From the NCBI GenBank assembly GCA_026707445.1, contig JAPOWV010000060.1:1-64000 (forward strand): a DNA stretch of 64,000 nt, written 5' to 3'. Under the pieces are notes generated by a model. The model ran no database searches, was not told the DNA's origin, and saw only the letters and a list, made by a program, of their open reading frames with translations. The number at the start of each line of letters is the position of its first letter. The first letter of the stretch is position 1. This stretch comes from Gammaproteobacteria bacterium (GTDB lineage Bacteria; Pseudomonadota; Gammaproteobacteria; Steroidobacterales; Foliamicaceae). The translations under genes were made by a program, and so were the position numbers. Positions 42,366 to 51,663 of the stretch are shown here, piece by piece.

Positions 42366-45300
42366 GGCGCGTCCGGGCCGGAATCTGCAGCCGGCTCGCC
42401 CGGGGCGATGTCCCGGCCGTCCAAACCGTCGGCCTGCTGCGGCAGCACTTCCTCTTGCGCCTCGCTCAGCAGCGCATCCCAATCCACTTCAGGCATATCG
42501 GTCAATTGCTCCTCCAGGTAGCGGGCGCAATCGTCAAACGCGCCCAGGTCAATTTCCTCCCGCAGCACCTGCTCAACCAGCGGCTCCTCCCAGCTGCCGC
42601 CGAGCCGGTAATAGTTCGCCGAGATCGCCTGCAGAGGTTCGCGGAAAGCCTGCGACAGCAACAGCATCGTTGCGCCCAGGCCGGTCCCGCCCACTATCAC
42701 ACCGCCTAGCGAGAGTAAATCCGGCAGATTGGGGGATACTACGGCAACCTGGTCGTAACTGCGATCCTGCAGGCCGATGCGGCCGAACAGCGCCAAATCG
42801 GCCACACCGCCCTGCAGGCCCATATTGCAGGTGTAAGCCTGACCCTCGCGAAGGCTGAAATCGCCCGCCAGCCGGTCGAAGGGCAGTCCCTCCTCCGTCA
42901 CTTCACGGAAATCCAGCGCCAGGCGGCGCGGCAGGCGCGCCAGGCTGAGCACGCCCAGCATCCGCCCGCCGCCGGGATCCAGGGCCGCCACTTCGCCCAA
43001 CTCCGCCTCCAGGCGGACCGTTCCGTTGGACCGTCCGAGAAAGCCCCTCGAAGGCGGCCCGTCCCAGCTCGCGGAAAGGGTCATCTCCCCCCGCTGGCCG
43101 GAGATGCCGGGCGCGTAGCCCAACCGGTCCAGCGCCGCGGCGACATCGGAGCTCTCCAGAACCATATCGAGCCGCCCCAGTTGCTCCGCCCCTTCATCGT
43201 CCGTGACCAGCCAGGCCGCGGTGCCCTCCGACGAGAAGGCCGCCGACTCGGTTCGAAACCAGTTCACGGCCAGTCCACCCGCAGTCTTCTCGTAGCGGGC
43301 CCGCACGTCCCCCAGTCGCATGGGTCCGATCGCAAGATCGCTCAACATGACCTTGCCGGCCGGCAGGCGGCGCGGGTTAGCCGGTGGTTGCGGCTCCGGG
43401 TCCCGCAGCGTCAGCCTGAGCCGGTTCAGGTCCGCCAGCAACTGCCCGTTCCCGGCCCCCGCGCGGGGCCAGAACAGGCGCCCGTCGGCGAAATCACCGT
43501 CAAGCTCCACCAGCCATCCGTCGGAGCGTGGACGCACGCGGATCGACTGGTCCCTGAGGGTGTTGCCCATCGTGTAGACCTCGCCCGCGGTCAGGTCCAG
43601 CGCCCACGGCAGGTCAAGCGAATTGGCTTCGTCTGCCAGCACCTCGGCCCATCGAGCAGGACGCAGCCGGTTGACGTGCCCGTCCACTACCAGCCCCGGG
43701 CCTTCCGGCAGGCGCGGCAACGAATCTCCGAAGTGCAGGCGCCCGCGCCTGATCCGCCATCCGTCGTCATCGTCGGCAAACTCCAGGGCGACGCCCGGCC
43801 CCAGGCCCAGCCTGCCCGCCAGTCGAGGCGGTTCCTCGGACCCCCATCGAAGTTCCAGCCGTGTGGGCCCGGGTTCTTCCGCCGGCTTGTTCATGGGATA
43901 CGGCAAGGCGCTGCCCAGTCCGACCAGGTCGGTCTCCAGGCGCACTCGGACGGGACGCGCCGCGACCGCTTCCATCGCAGGCACCAGTACGCTGCCGTCC
44001 CATGCGAACTCTCCGTCGAGCCGATCCAGCGCACAGCAGGCAAACAGTTCCTCAAGCGCGGCTGCGGTTGCCGATCCGTCCAGGTTCACCCGATATCCAT
44101 AGCCGGTCATTCCCGCGGGCGCCCTGTCCACGTCGATCAGCAGCGGCTGGTCCAGAAAGCGCCCCTGCAACTCCCGGGCGCGCACTCCGGCCCGTGTAAA
44201 GCGTATGCTGCCCCTCAAGTTGGTGACCGCGGGTATCAGGGCGTTCAGCTTCAATTCGCCGCCGTCCAGTTCGGTTTCGGTGTATATCTCCCAGGCGCCC
44301 CTGTCCGCAACAGGCAGCCTGAACTCCACTCGCGTTCCGGCCGCGCCGGAGGTCTCGGCATCGAGCAGCATGGGATGAATCCGATCGGCCATCGGAATAC
44401 GCGCCAGACCGGCGAGCTGCGCCGGCAGGGGATCGTCGCTCTCGCCGTTGACCTCCACTACGGGATTGGTCAGGTCGCGGACATCGGTGCGCACGTCCCG
44501 CCAGCGCACGCCTGCAAGCTCGCCCGCCGCGTCGAGAATGACCAAAGTGGACCCGTTCAGCACCATATCGCCCGACAGGTCCGCCACGTCGGGCCACGCC
44601 TCGTGCACCGTAAGCACCCCTTCGCTCAGGGCCATCTCGACCCGCAGGACCGCGCCGCCGAACGGAAATGAATCGAGCGGTCCGCTGAGCTGCATGTTCC
44701 AGCCGTCGGCGCGGCCGGCATGCAGGGCCCTGCTCAGCCAGCCGAAAGGAAGACCGCGCGTGTTCTTCCAGGGCAGAAGCCCCAGCGCGGCCGGCAGGTC
44801 CTCGATACTGTCGCCGCCGCCGCTCAGGTCGAGCACCGGAGAGCTTCCGCCTTCGGGCAGGGCCAGGGAAAAACGGCCGGCGAAGTCCATCCCCTCGGCG
44901 CCGATTCTGAGATTGCTGCCGTCAATCGACCAGCTTTCCAGGCCGGTCCGCCAGCTCAATTCGGCCTGCGCCCCGGTGAGATTGACGGACCCGTCCAGCC
45001 AGGACGCAGCGAAATCACCGGCCCCTGAAATCGAGAGATCGGCATTGCCTGCGCCGGATTCGTGCCGCAGGCTGCCGTCAACTCCCGCCAGCGTCAGGCC
45101 GCGGTCCGGCCATTGAAGAGACAAGCCGGAAAACCCGGCGCGGATTTCCGGCGGAAACGGACTTCCCGACTCCCAACTCAGGCTCAGATCGCTGACATCG
45201 CCGGCAACCGGCACCAGCGCAGGCGACACTCCCGCGGCGCGCGCGATTCCGAGCAACGGCGGAATCGCGTCTTCCAGGCGCACGAAGCCGGCCTCCAGCC

Positions 45301-46336
45301 GCAATGCGGCGAGTTCTCCGCCGGTTCCCAGCGTCCAGCTTGCGCTGACCTCGGTGCCCCGCCAGTCCTTCCCGTTTCGCGCCGCCGCAAGCCGCGCGGC
45401 GGTCAACTCGGCGGCGTTCCCGTCGCGCTGCCATTCGAACTGGCCCGCAAGCCGGTCAAAAACATGGTCGCGCGGGCCGCGCGCAAACCACAGGTCGGCA
45501 AAGTCGAGTTCGCCGAAAAGCTGTTCGATTTCGGCGCCGTCGAGGTCCACGAAGACGTTGAAATCGCCCGAGCCGATAAACGGCAGGTCGGCGGCTTCGG
45601 TGACCAGTTCCGGTATCCTCGCCAGGTTCACGGACCGGCCCTCCAGGTGCAGCCGCCAGCGCCCGGCCGGCAGAAAGGCGCGAGTCCATTGCGCAAGTTC
45701 GATGTCTGCGCCCACGCCCAGCCAGTCGCCGTATTCGTCCGGCAGTACCAGGCGCCCGTCCAGCACGATCCGACCGTCCGCTATGGTCACCGACAGCCGC
45801 TCCAGCCACAGGTTCTCGCGCACACTCCGCGCCGGTTCCTCGAAATCGATCCAGACATCGCGCAGTTGCAGCTCGGGAGGAACAAAAGCCAGCAGACGCG
45901 CGGGACCGCCCGGATAGTAGGCAGGATCGCGCCCCTGCACGGAGAAGGTGTCCGGGCCCAGCCGCTTGAGGGACAGCCGGGCGCCGACAATCGACATGCG
46001 GTCCAGGGGGAGGCCGGGCCCGGGCAACAGCGTCAGGAGATTGATGCCCACCAGGATCTCGTCGGCCAGCAACAGCGGTCCGCCGCCGCGCTCGGACATG
46101 ACCCGCACCCCCCGCAGACGGAATTCGGGCCCGGTAAAGCCCCAGGACGGTTCGATCCGGGCGAACTCCACCGGATACCCCAGGGCGTCACTGGTCCATT
46201 CGGCGATCTCCTCCTGGAACGTCGGCACCAGGGGCATTAGCACGCGCAGCACGCCCAGCAGCAGCGCCACGACGAGCAACGCCACGCAGACCGCGCCGAC
46301 CAGCCAGCGCAGGGCCTTCTTCAGCGAGGAAGGCAC
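42362..46336 (-). CDS. yhdP: YhdP family AsmA-like envelope protein
   Basis: A protein of about 1324 residues: one N-terminal membrane anchor (VGAVCVALLVVALLLGVLRVL) followed by a very long periplasmic region rich in beta-strands (DUF3971 and AsmA_2 parts), ending in an acidic tail. YhdP bridges inner and outer membrane and helps phospholipid transport to the outer membrane. The start is uncertain: I use GTG 46336, just past the rsfS stop, over a TTG at 46366 that would overlap rsfS. It overlaps the nitrilase gene by ATGA. Confidence 0.9.
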   Translation of the reverse strand: MPSSLKKALRWLVGAVCVALLVVALLLGVLRVLMPLVPTFQEEIAEWTSDALGYPVEFARIEPSWGFTGPEFRLRGVRVMSERGGGPLLLADEILVGINLLTLLPGPGLPLDRMSIVGARLSLKRLGPDTFSVQGRDPAYYPGGPARLLAFVPPELQLRDVWIDFEEPARSVRENLWLERLSVTIADGRIVLDGRLVLPDEYGDWLGVGADIELAQWTRAFLPAGRWRLHLEGRSVNLARIPELVTEAADLPFIGSGDFNVFVDLDGAEIEQLFGELDFADLWFARGPRDHVFDRLAGQFEWQRDGNAAELTAARLAAARNGKDWRGTEVSASWTLGTGGELAALRLEAGFVRLEDAIPPLLGIARAAGVSPALVPVAGDVSDLSLSWESGSPFPPEIRAGFSGLSLQWPDRGLTLAGVDGSLRHESGAGNADLSISGAGDFAASWLDGSVNLTGAQAELSWRTGLESWSIDGSNLRIGAEGMDFAGRFSLALPEGGSSPVLDLSGGGDSIEDLPAALGLLPWKNTRGLPFGWLSRALHAGRADGWNMQLSGPLDSFPFGGAVLRVEMALSEGVLTVHEAWPDVADLSGDMVLNGSTLVILDAAGELAGVRWRDVRTDVRDLTNPVVEVNGESDDPLPAQLAGLARIPMADRIHPMLLDAETSGAAGTRVEFRLPVADRGAWEIYTETELDGGELKLNALIPAVTNLRGSIRFTRAGVRARELQGRFLDQPLLIDVDRAPAGMTGYGYRVNLDGSATAAALEELFACCALDRLDGEFAWDGSVLVPAMEAVAARPVRVRLETDLVGLGSALPYPMNKPAEEPGPTRLELRWGSEEPPRLAGRLGLGPGVALEFADDDDGWRIRRGRLHFGDSLPRLPEGPGLVVDGHVNRLRPARWAEVLADEANSLDLPWALDLTAGEVYTMGNTLRDQSIRVRPRSDGWLVELDGDFADGRLFWPRAGAGNGQLLADLNRLRLTLRDPEPQPPANPRRLPAGKVMLSDLAIGPMRLGDVRARYEKTAGGLAVNWFRTESAAFSSEGTAAWLVTDDEGAEQLGRLDMVLESSDVAAALDRLGYAPGISGQRGEMTLSASWDGPPSRGFLGRSNGTVRLEAELGEVAALDPGGGRMLGVLSLARLPRRLALDFREVTEEGLPFDRLAGDFSLREGQAYTCNMGLQGGVADLALFGRIGLQDRSYDQVAVVSPNLPDLLSLGGVIVGGTGLGATMLLLSQAFREPLQAISANYYRLGGSWEEPLVEQVLREEIDLGAFDDCARYLEEQLTDMPEVDWDALLSEAQEEVLPQQADGLDGRDIAPGEPAADSGPDAP

Positions 46337-46340
46337 GGCG

Positions 46341-46700
46341 CTAGGTTCCCGCGGCGGCGCTGTCAAACTCCCACAAGTCCTCCAGCTTGTAGAAGTCCCG
46401 CGTCTCCCGCCGCATGAGGTGGACTACCAGGTCGCCCAGATCGATCAGCACCCATTCGCCCCATTGCAGGCCTTCCACGCCCAGGACGCGGTGCCCGGCC
46501 TTCTTGCCTCGTTCGATCAGGCGATCGGCCAGGGCCCGGATGTGACGCGCATTGCGGCCGGTTGCGATCAGCATGAAATCGGTCATCCCCGTTTGCGAGC
46601 GCACGTCCATAAGGCGCACTTCGGAGGCCTGCAATTCGTCCAGGATGCCTTCGGCCAAGCGCACCAGGGCCATGTCCGGCACGATGGAGCGAGCGCTCAA
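46341..46700 (-). CDS. rsfS: Ribosomal silencing factor RsfS
   Basis: A 119-residue protein of the RsfS/Iojap family, which binds ribosomal protein L14 and blocks subunit joining under starvation. Typical are DVRSQTGMTDFMLIATGRNARHI, GLQWGEWVLIDLGDLVVHLM and the terminal RDFYKLEDLWE. The start overlaps nadD by four bases, the classic nadD-rsfS pair. The gene rlmH, which often follows, is replaced here by yhdP. Confidence 0.95.
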   Translation of the reverse strand: MSARSIVPDMALVRLAEGILDELQASEVRLMDVRSQTGMTDFMLIATGRNARHIRALADRLIERGKKAGHRVLGVEGLQWGEWVLIDLGDLVVHLMRRETRDFYKLEDLWEFDSAAAGT

Positions 46701-47350
46701 TTCTCACCTCCGGCGTAGGCGCCGGAATCCGTGATGATTCGCGCGACCGGGGCCGGAGTCAGGTCCTGCGCAAGGTCCCCCGACCGGGCCGCGCGCCGCA
46801 CACGGCTGGAAGAAACCGCCGCCACCGGCTTCCGGCAGATCATGATGCGGCCGGCGGGCGAAGACCTCAGCTCCCGATAATCCGCAACCGATCGCGACTC
46901 GACTTCCGCCTTGAGGGCCGCGGGCAACCCGGCCTGATGGCCGGCGCGCGCTCCGACCAGGAGGTGCGCCAGGCCGAAGATCGACCGCCAGCGGCTCCAG
47001 GTCGGCAGGGTCAGGAACGAATCGAAACCCATCATCCAGCAGAGCGTGCGCCCGGGGTTCGCGCGCTTCAGAGTCTCGAGAGTGTCCACCGTATAGCCTG
47101 TGGCGGAAGGACCCAGCTCGCACTCTTCCACCGAGAAACCGGGGATGCCCTCGACCGCCGCCATGAGCATGCGCAGCCTGAGCGGCGCCGAAGCCACCAG
47201 GGCGGTGCGGTGCGGCGGGGCGGAAGCAATGACGAAACGTACCTCGGACAGCCTCGCTGCGTCGGCGAGCTGGCGCGCCAGGGCGACATGCCCCATGTGC
47301 ACCGGGTCAAAACTGCCTCCCAGCAGCCCCAGTCCCCGCCACTCGCTCAT
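46697..47350 (-). CDS. nadD: Nicotinate-nucleotide adenylyltransferase
   Basis: A 217-residue nucleotidyltransferase making nicotinate adenine dinucleotide. The ATP site GGSFDPVHMGH (10-20) and the C-terminal SSSRVRRAARSG (ISSTxxR-type motif) are clear, and WMMGFDSFLTLPTWSRW is the family's middle block. The start 47350 overlaps the holA stop by ATGA; the open frame upstream lies antisense-free inside holA and is not used. Confidence 0.94.
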   Translation of the reverse strand: MSEWRGLGLLGGSFDPVHMGHVALARQLADAARLSEVRFVIASAPPHRTALVASAPLRLRMLMAAVEGIPGFSVEECELGPSATGYTVDTLETLKRANPGRTLCWMMGFDSFLTLPTWSRWRSIFGLAHLLVGARAGHQAGLPAALKAEVESRSVADYRELRSSPAGRIMICRKPVAAVSSSRVRRAARSGDLAQDLTPAPVARIITDSGAYAGGEN

Positions 47351-48372
47351 TGATCCGCGCCCATGCGATGGGGCTCGGCCAGGCCGAAGGCCAGCAACTG
47401 AAGTTCCGTCCAGGGCTCTCCCGGCCGGGCGCCCTTGATGACCTGGTCGGCCCTCGCCGAGCGAGCGAGCAGCCCGCGGATGGAACGGGCGCCGTGGCGC
47501 TTCAGCGCCGAGCGAAACTCGGCCTTGCGGCTCGACCAGACCCTGAGCGCCCCCATGGCCGAGGGCAGGCTGTCGCCCCGCGCCGTTCGCCAGTAAAGGT
47601 CCGCCAGCGTCGTGATGTCGCGAACCAGGACCCAGAGGATCAGGGTCAGGGGCGCACGTTCGCGCCTGAGTCCGGCAAGAATGCGAGCGGTCCGACGCAG
47701 GTCCTGGCCCAGGGCGGCCGACCCGAGCTGAAATACGTCGAACCGGCTGGCGTCCGCGATGGCCTCCATAACCGCGTCCACGGACAGTGGTCCGGGGTCG
47801 TGGGCGAGCGCCAGCTTGTCGATCTGCTGCCGGGCGGACAGCAGGTTGCCCTCGGTGCGCTCGGCCAGCAGCGTGACGGCCGCTTCGTCTGGCTGGAACC
47901 CTTCGCCGGCCAGACGGTCTTTGATCCAGCCGCGCTGCTCGCGGGCCGACAGCAGGGGCGCATCGACCCAGGCCCCGGCCTTCTCCAGCGCGCCCACCCA
48001 GGCGCTCCGGCGGGCGTTGCGATCGAGCGCTCCGGCCACCACCATGACCAGATTGTCCTCGGGCACCGCGGCGGACAGCTCCTTCAGCACCTTCGCGCCG
48101 GCGGCGCCCGGCTTGCCGCCCGGCATCCGCACCTCGACCAGCCGCCGGCTGGCGAACAGCGACCGGCTGCATGCGTCGGCATGCAACTCGTTCCAGTTGA
48201 AACGCGCGTCGGCCAGGTGGAGCGAGCGTTCGGAGAAACCGCCGGCGCGCGCCGCGGCCCGGACCCGGTCAACCGCTTCGTCCAGCAGCAGCGGCTCCGC
48301 CCCGGACAGGAGGTACATCGCCGCCAACCCTCGCTCGAGGGCGGCCGGCAGTTCGTTCGGGGTCAGGCGCAC
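47347..48372 (-). CDS. holA: DNA polymerase III subunit delta
   Basis: A 341-residue clamp-loader subunit. It begins with the YLLSGAEPLLLDEAVDRVR strand-helix, and carries TEGNLLSARQQIDKLAL and DASRFDVFQLGSAAL, typical of HolA. It opens the beta clamp during loading. The start is a GTG at 48372, overlapping the Trm112-like gene by 10 bases. In Escherichia coli holA follows lptE directly; here five genes lie between. Confidence 0.93.
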   Translation of the reverse strand: MRLTPNELPAALERGLAAMYLLSGAEPLLLDEAVDRVRAAARAGGFSERSLHLADARFNWNELHADACSRSLFASRRLVEVRMPGGKPGAAGAKVLKELSAAVPEDNLVMVVAGALDRNARRSAWVGALEKAGAWVDAPLLSAREQRGWIKDRLAGEGFQPDEAAVTLLAERTEGNLLSARQQIDKLALAHDPGPLSVDAVMEAIADASRFDVFQLGSAALGQDLRRTARILAGLRRERAPLTLILWVLVRDITTLADLYWRTARGDSLPSAMGALRVWSSRKAEFRSALKRHGARSIRGLLARSARADQVIKGARPGEPWTELQLLAFGLAEPHRMGADQ

Positions 48373-48620
48373 GTATCGGCGAGCGCAACAGCTTCCTCGA
48401 CCAGCAGGACCGGAATGCCTTCATGCACCGGATAGAGCCAGCGGCCGCATTCGGAGACCAGTGCGCCTTCCATCGCCTGCGTGAGTTTCTGTCCGGCGGC
48501 GTTGCTCAGCCTCCCTTCCCCCACGCCGTCGTTGTATCCCGCCAGCTCCGCCGCCCCGGCAAGGCGCAGTTCGCCCCCCGTCCTGGGGCAACGCAAGAGC
48601 GACAGAAAGGATTCGTCCAC
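48363..48620 (-). CDS. Trm112-family small protein
   Basis: An 85-residue protein of the Trm112/DUF343 (YcaR-like) family: LSLLRCPRTGGEL at the N-terminus and LYPVHEGIPVLLVEEA at the C-terminus. Only one of the usual paired zinc cysteines is kept at each site. Relatives activate methyltransferases or support lipid A enzymes; the partner here is unknown. It lies two bases before yidD's end and overlaps holA. Confidence 0.87.
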   Translation of the reverse strand: MDESFLSLLRCPRTGGELRLAGAAELAGYNDGVGEGRLSNAAGQKLTQAMEGALVSECGRWLYPVHEGIPVLLVEEAVALADTCA

Positions 48621-48621
48621 G

Positions 48622-48861
48622 CTACGGCCTGTCGACCTTGACGGGCGGCACCGGATCCCACCCCGAGGGACCCAGCGGGTGGCAGCGCAACAGGCGGCGC
48701 AGGGACATCCCGAAACCGCGCGGCAGGCCGTGAGTTTCGATGGCTTCCCTGGCGTACTGGGAGCAGGTCGGCTGAAAGCGGCAGCGAGGACCCAGGAAAG
48801 GAGACACGCAAAGCTGGTACGCGCGGATCAGCGCAATGGCGATAGCTTTCACTCCAGACAT
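48622..48861 (-). CDS. yidD: Membrane protein insertion efficiency factor YidD
   Basis: A 79-residue membrane-associated protein that helps YidC insert inner-membrane proteins. It has an amphipathic N-terminus ([20 protein letters not shown]) and the family signature [16 protein letters not shown], then [13 protein letters not shown]. The start 48861 overlaps sufE by 13 bases. In most bacteria yidD lies with rnpA and yidC near the origin, so this is a displaced copy. Confidence 0.93.
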   Translation of the reverse strand: MSGVKAIAIALIRAYQLCVSPFLGPRCRFQPTCSQYAREAIETHGLPRGFGMSLRRLLRCHPLGPSGWDPVPPVKVDRP

Positions 48862-49286
48862 TTTACGGCCCGCTGCCGGATTTCGTTCACCATGGAATGC
48901 AGGCCGTTGCTGCGGGTCGGGCTCAGGTGCCGGTCCAGACCGGCCCCGGCGATGAACTCCGGCGGCGTTTCCACGATTTCCTTCGGGCGCCGTCCGCTGT
49001 ACACGCGCATCAGGATCGCCGCCAGCCCGGAAACGATGGCGGAATCGCTGATCGCGAGAAAGAAAAGGCGTCCTTCGTCCTGCCAGGACTTCAGCCAAAC
49101 CTGCGACTGGCAGCCGCGCAGGCGGTTGTCCTCGATCCGCCACTCTTCGGGGAAGTCGGGCGCATTGCGGCCGAGTTCGATAATGTGCTGATAGCGCTCC
49201 ATCCAGCTGTCGAAGAAGCCCAGTTCCTCAAGCAGCTCTTCCTGGGCGTCCCGCAAGGTTCCCGGGGACGGGGGCTCGACGCTCAC
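48849..49286 (-). CDS. sufE: Cysteine desulfuration protein SufE
   Basis: A 145-residue sulfur acceptor that takes persulfide from SufS for iron-sulfur cluster assembly. The catalytic Cys59 is in [10 protein letters not shown], and RIDN-like RIEDN and the C-terminal [12 protein letters not shown] are conserved. The start is a GTG at 49286 whose GTGA overlaps the hisI stop. No suf operon is present in the window. Confidence 0.93.
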   Translation of the reverse strand: MSVEPPSPGTLRDAQEELLEELGFFDSWMERYQHIIELGRNAPDFPEEWRIEDNRLRGCQSQVWLKSWQDEGRLFFLAISDSAIVSGLAAILMRVYSGRRPKEIVETPPEFIAGAGLDRHLSPTRSNGLHSMVNEIRQRAVKCLE

Positions 49287-49753
49287 AGGCGGGTGGGGTT
49301 TTCCTGCCCGGCGTAGACCTGCTCCGGATCGAACACCTTGTCGTTCTCGGTGAATTCCAGCTCGACCGGCCCGCCGCCCGAAGTCAGCGGGACCCGGCGA
49401 TAGAAGCAGGACCGGTAACCCACGTGGCAACTCGCGCCGCCGGTCAACTCCACCCGCAGCCATACGCAGTCCTGGTCGTCGTCGATCAGCAGTTCGCGCA
49501 CCCGCTGCCTGAGCCCGCTGGTTTCCCCCTTCCGCCAGAGCTTTTTCCGGCTGCGGCTGAAATAATGCGCCTCGCCCGTGGTGATGGTGAGTTCGAGCGC
49601 CTCGCGGTTCATGTAGGCGTGCATCAGCAGTTCCCCGCTGCCGTGGTCCGTGACCACGGCCGGGATAAGGCCGTTGGCGTCGAATTTCGGCGCCAGCTCG
49701 GCGCTCTCTTCCACCTGGACGACGGTCCGCCGGGGTGCAAACAGCTTGCTCAT
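49283..49753 (-). CDS. hisI: Phosphoribosyl-AMP cyclohydrolase
   Basis: A 156-residue zinc enzyme of histidine synthesis that opens the purine ring of PR-AMP. It has [25 protein letters not shown], the metal-site [12 protein letters not shown], and [15 protein letters not shown] with zinc cysteines. It is monofunctional: no HisE domain follows. It lies seven bases after cysS and overlaps sufE, apart from any other his genes. Confidence 0.94.
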   Translation of the reverse strand: MSKLFAPRRTVVQVEESAELAPKFDANGLIPAVVTDHGSGELLMHAYMNREALELTITTGEAHYFSRSRKKLWRKGETSGLRQRVRELLIDDDQDCVWLRVELTGGASCHVGYRSCFYRRVPLTSGGGPVELEFTENDKVFDPEQVYAGQENPTRL

Positions 49754-49760
49754 GGGCCAA

Positions 49761-51143
49761 TCATAGCGCCGTCCGGCGCCAGGTCGTACCTTGCGGGCCG
49801 TCTTCCAGGATCACGCCGCGTTCGCCGAGCTCTTTGCGGATGCGATCGGCCGCGGCATAGTCGCCGGCCTCACGCTGCCGGGCCCGCTCGCCGATGCGCG
49901 CTTCGATTTCCTCCGCACCCAATTCCGGCCCGCTCTCCGCGGCTGTAAACCACTCCCCGGGATCGGTCTGAAGAATGCCCAGAAGGAAGCCGCCGGCCTT
50001 GAGCGACGCCGCCCCCGCGGCCGGCTCCACGGTTCCGGCCCGCAGCTCGCGCGCCTCCCGGGCCAACACGCCCAGGGCCGCCGGCGTATTGAGGTCGTCC
50101 TCCAGCGCCTGAACGAGTTCGACTGACGGCTCCACTGCCTGCGCAAGCCCTTCCTCCCGGGATTCCGCGGCGCAGTCGAGCAGTACGCGATAGAGCCGGT
50201 CCAGGCGCTGCCGGGACGCCGCAATCAGTTCGTCGGTCCACTCCAGCGGGTCCCGGTAACGAGCGCTCAGCAGGGCCAGCCGCAATACCTCGCCCGGGAC
50301 TTTCTCGCGCAACTCGCGGATCGTCAGGATATTGCCCACGGACCGCGCCATCTTCGACTTGCCCATGCGGATCATCCCGTTGTGCATCCAGTAGCGGGCC
50401 AGCGGGGCGCCATGCGCGCAACAGCTCTGGGCGATCTCGTTCTCATGGTGCGGGAAGATCAGGTCCCTCCCTCCACCGTGTATGTCGATCGTCTCTCCCA
50501 GGTGTTCCCGGGCCATGGCCGAGCATTCGAGGTGCCAGCCGGGGCGCCCGCGTCCCCAGGGGCTTTCCCAGCCGGGCAGTTCGTCGGAAGACGGCTTCCA
50601 GAGCACGAAGTCGGCCGGGTCTTCCTTGTACGGCGCCACTTCCACGCGGGCGCCGGCAATCTGCTCGTCGCGATTGCGCCCGGAAAGCTCGCCGTACGCG
50701 GCATACGCACCCACCCGGAACAGCACATGGCCCTCCGCCTCGTAGGCATGCCCCGACTTCAGCAGGCTCTTGACCAGGCCGATCATCTGCGGCACGTGTT
50801 CCGTCGCGAGAGGTTGCCGGTCCGGCGCCAGCACGCCCAGCCCGGCTATGTCTTCCCGCCAGGTCCGGATCCAACGCTGCGCGACCGTTGCGATCGGCAC
50901 ACCTTTTTCGGCGGCCGCCTGGTTGATCTTGTCGTCCACGTCGGTGATGTTGCTGGCATAGACCAGCCTGTAGCGGCGGCGCAAGAGGCGGGCCAGCACA
51001 TCGAAGACCACCGCCGGGCGGGCATTGCCGATATGGGCGGGACCGTAGACCGTCGGTCCGCACACGTACATGGTCACGCGATCGGCATCGCCGGGAACGA
51101 AGGGCTGGCGTTCGCCGCCCAGGGTGTTGTAGAGGCTGATCAT
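49761..51143 (-). CDS. cysS: Cysteinyl-tRNA synthetase
   Basis: A 460-residue class I synthetase with [18 protein letters not shown] (zinc Cys28 and the HIGN form of the HIGH motif, 37-40), WHLECSAM and [10 protein letters not shown] zinc ligands. The KMSKS loop reads KMARS (264-268). The C-terminal helical domain is complete. The start overlaps the lptE stop (ATGA). No other tRNA synthetase gene except leuS is in this operon. Confidence 0.95.
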   Translation of the reverse strand: MISLYNTLGGERQPFVPGDADRVTMYVCGPTVYGPAHIGNARPAVVFDVLARLLRRRYRLVYASNITDVDDKINQAAAEKGVPIATVAQRWIRTWREDIAGLGVLAPDRQPLATEHVPQMIGLVKSLLKSGHAYEAEGHVLFRVGAYAAYGELSGRNRDEQIAGARVEVAPYKEDPADFVLWKPSSDELPGWESPWGRGRPGWHLECSAMAREHLGETIDIHGGGRDLIFPHHENEIAQSCCAHGAPLARYWMHNGMIRMGKSKMARSVGNILTIRELREKVPGEVLRLALLSARYRDPLEWTDELIAASRQRLDRLYRVLLDCAAESREEGLAQAVEPSVELVQALEDDLNTPAALGVLAREARELRAGTVEPAAGAASLKAGGFLLGILQTDPGEWFTAAESGPELGAEEIEARIGERARQREAGDYAAADRIRKELGERGVILEDGPQGTTWRRTAL

Positions 51144-51658
51144 GACGCGCCGGCGGCGGGAGGAGTAAGCGTGGCCAGGTCGCGGAGTATCTGCCAGGCC
51201 AGTTCCTCGGCCAGGGCGTCGCGCAGGACCTCGGTTTCGCGCTCCATTCCGAGCACCCGGAACTCGTCCTGAACGCGGGTGTGGTTCACTTCGCGCTCGC
51301 GGTCTTCGATCAGCCGTGCCGGGCCGAGCCGTAGCGAGTACCGCACGCGGTAGCTGATTTCGGTGACCGTGGGCAGATTGTTCGCGGAAATCGCCACGAG
51401 GCTCTCCTCGCTCTCGTCATCCAGCAGACGGAGGATCGCAACGCCCTCCCCGGGCTCGGCGTGCACCGTCACCTCGGCCAGGCGCAATTGTTCGTTCAGG
51501 GCGCGCCGAAGCGGCGTCGAACCGTGGGCGCTTTGCAGCCAGATGCCCCCGGACAGCGCCGGGAACTCGAGCGGCCCCTGAAACTGAAAACCGCATGCCC
51601 CCAGCATGAGCGAAAGCGCGCACGCCGCCGCGACGCGGCCTGGCAGGAAAGTCCGCAT
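51140..51658 (-). CDS. lptE: LPS-assembly lipoprotein LptE
   Basis: A 172-residue outer-membrane lipoprotein that plugs LptD in lipopolysaccharide export. The N-terminal hydrophobic segment ends in the lipobox LGAC, followed by GFQFQG, matching LptE's usual CGFHLRG-type start, and the body has the YRVRYSLRL strand. The start at 51658 lies five bases after leuS, the standard order; the open frame upstream is inside leuS. Confidence 0.9.
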   Translation of the reverse strand: MRTFLPGRVAAACALSLMLGACGFQFQGPLEFPALSGGIWLQSAHGSTPLRRALNEQLRLAEVTVHAEPGEGVAILRLLDDESEESLVAISANNLPTVTEISYRVRYSLRLGPARLIEDREREVNHTRVQDEFRVLGMERETEVLRDALAEELAWQILRDLATLTPPAAGAS

Positions 51659-51663
51659 GAGAA

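Noticed and set aside
46337..46366. TTG start of yhdP at 46366
   Set aside because: It would overlap rsfS by 26 bases with a rare start codon; a GTG just past the rsfS stop fits the operon spacing better, although this is not certain.
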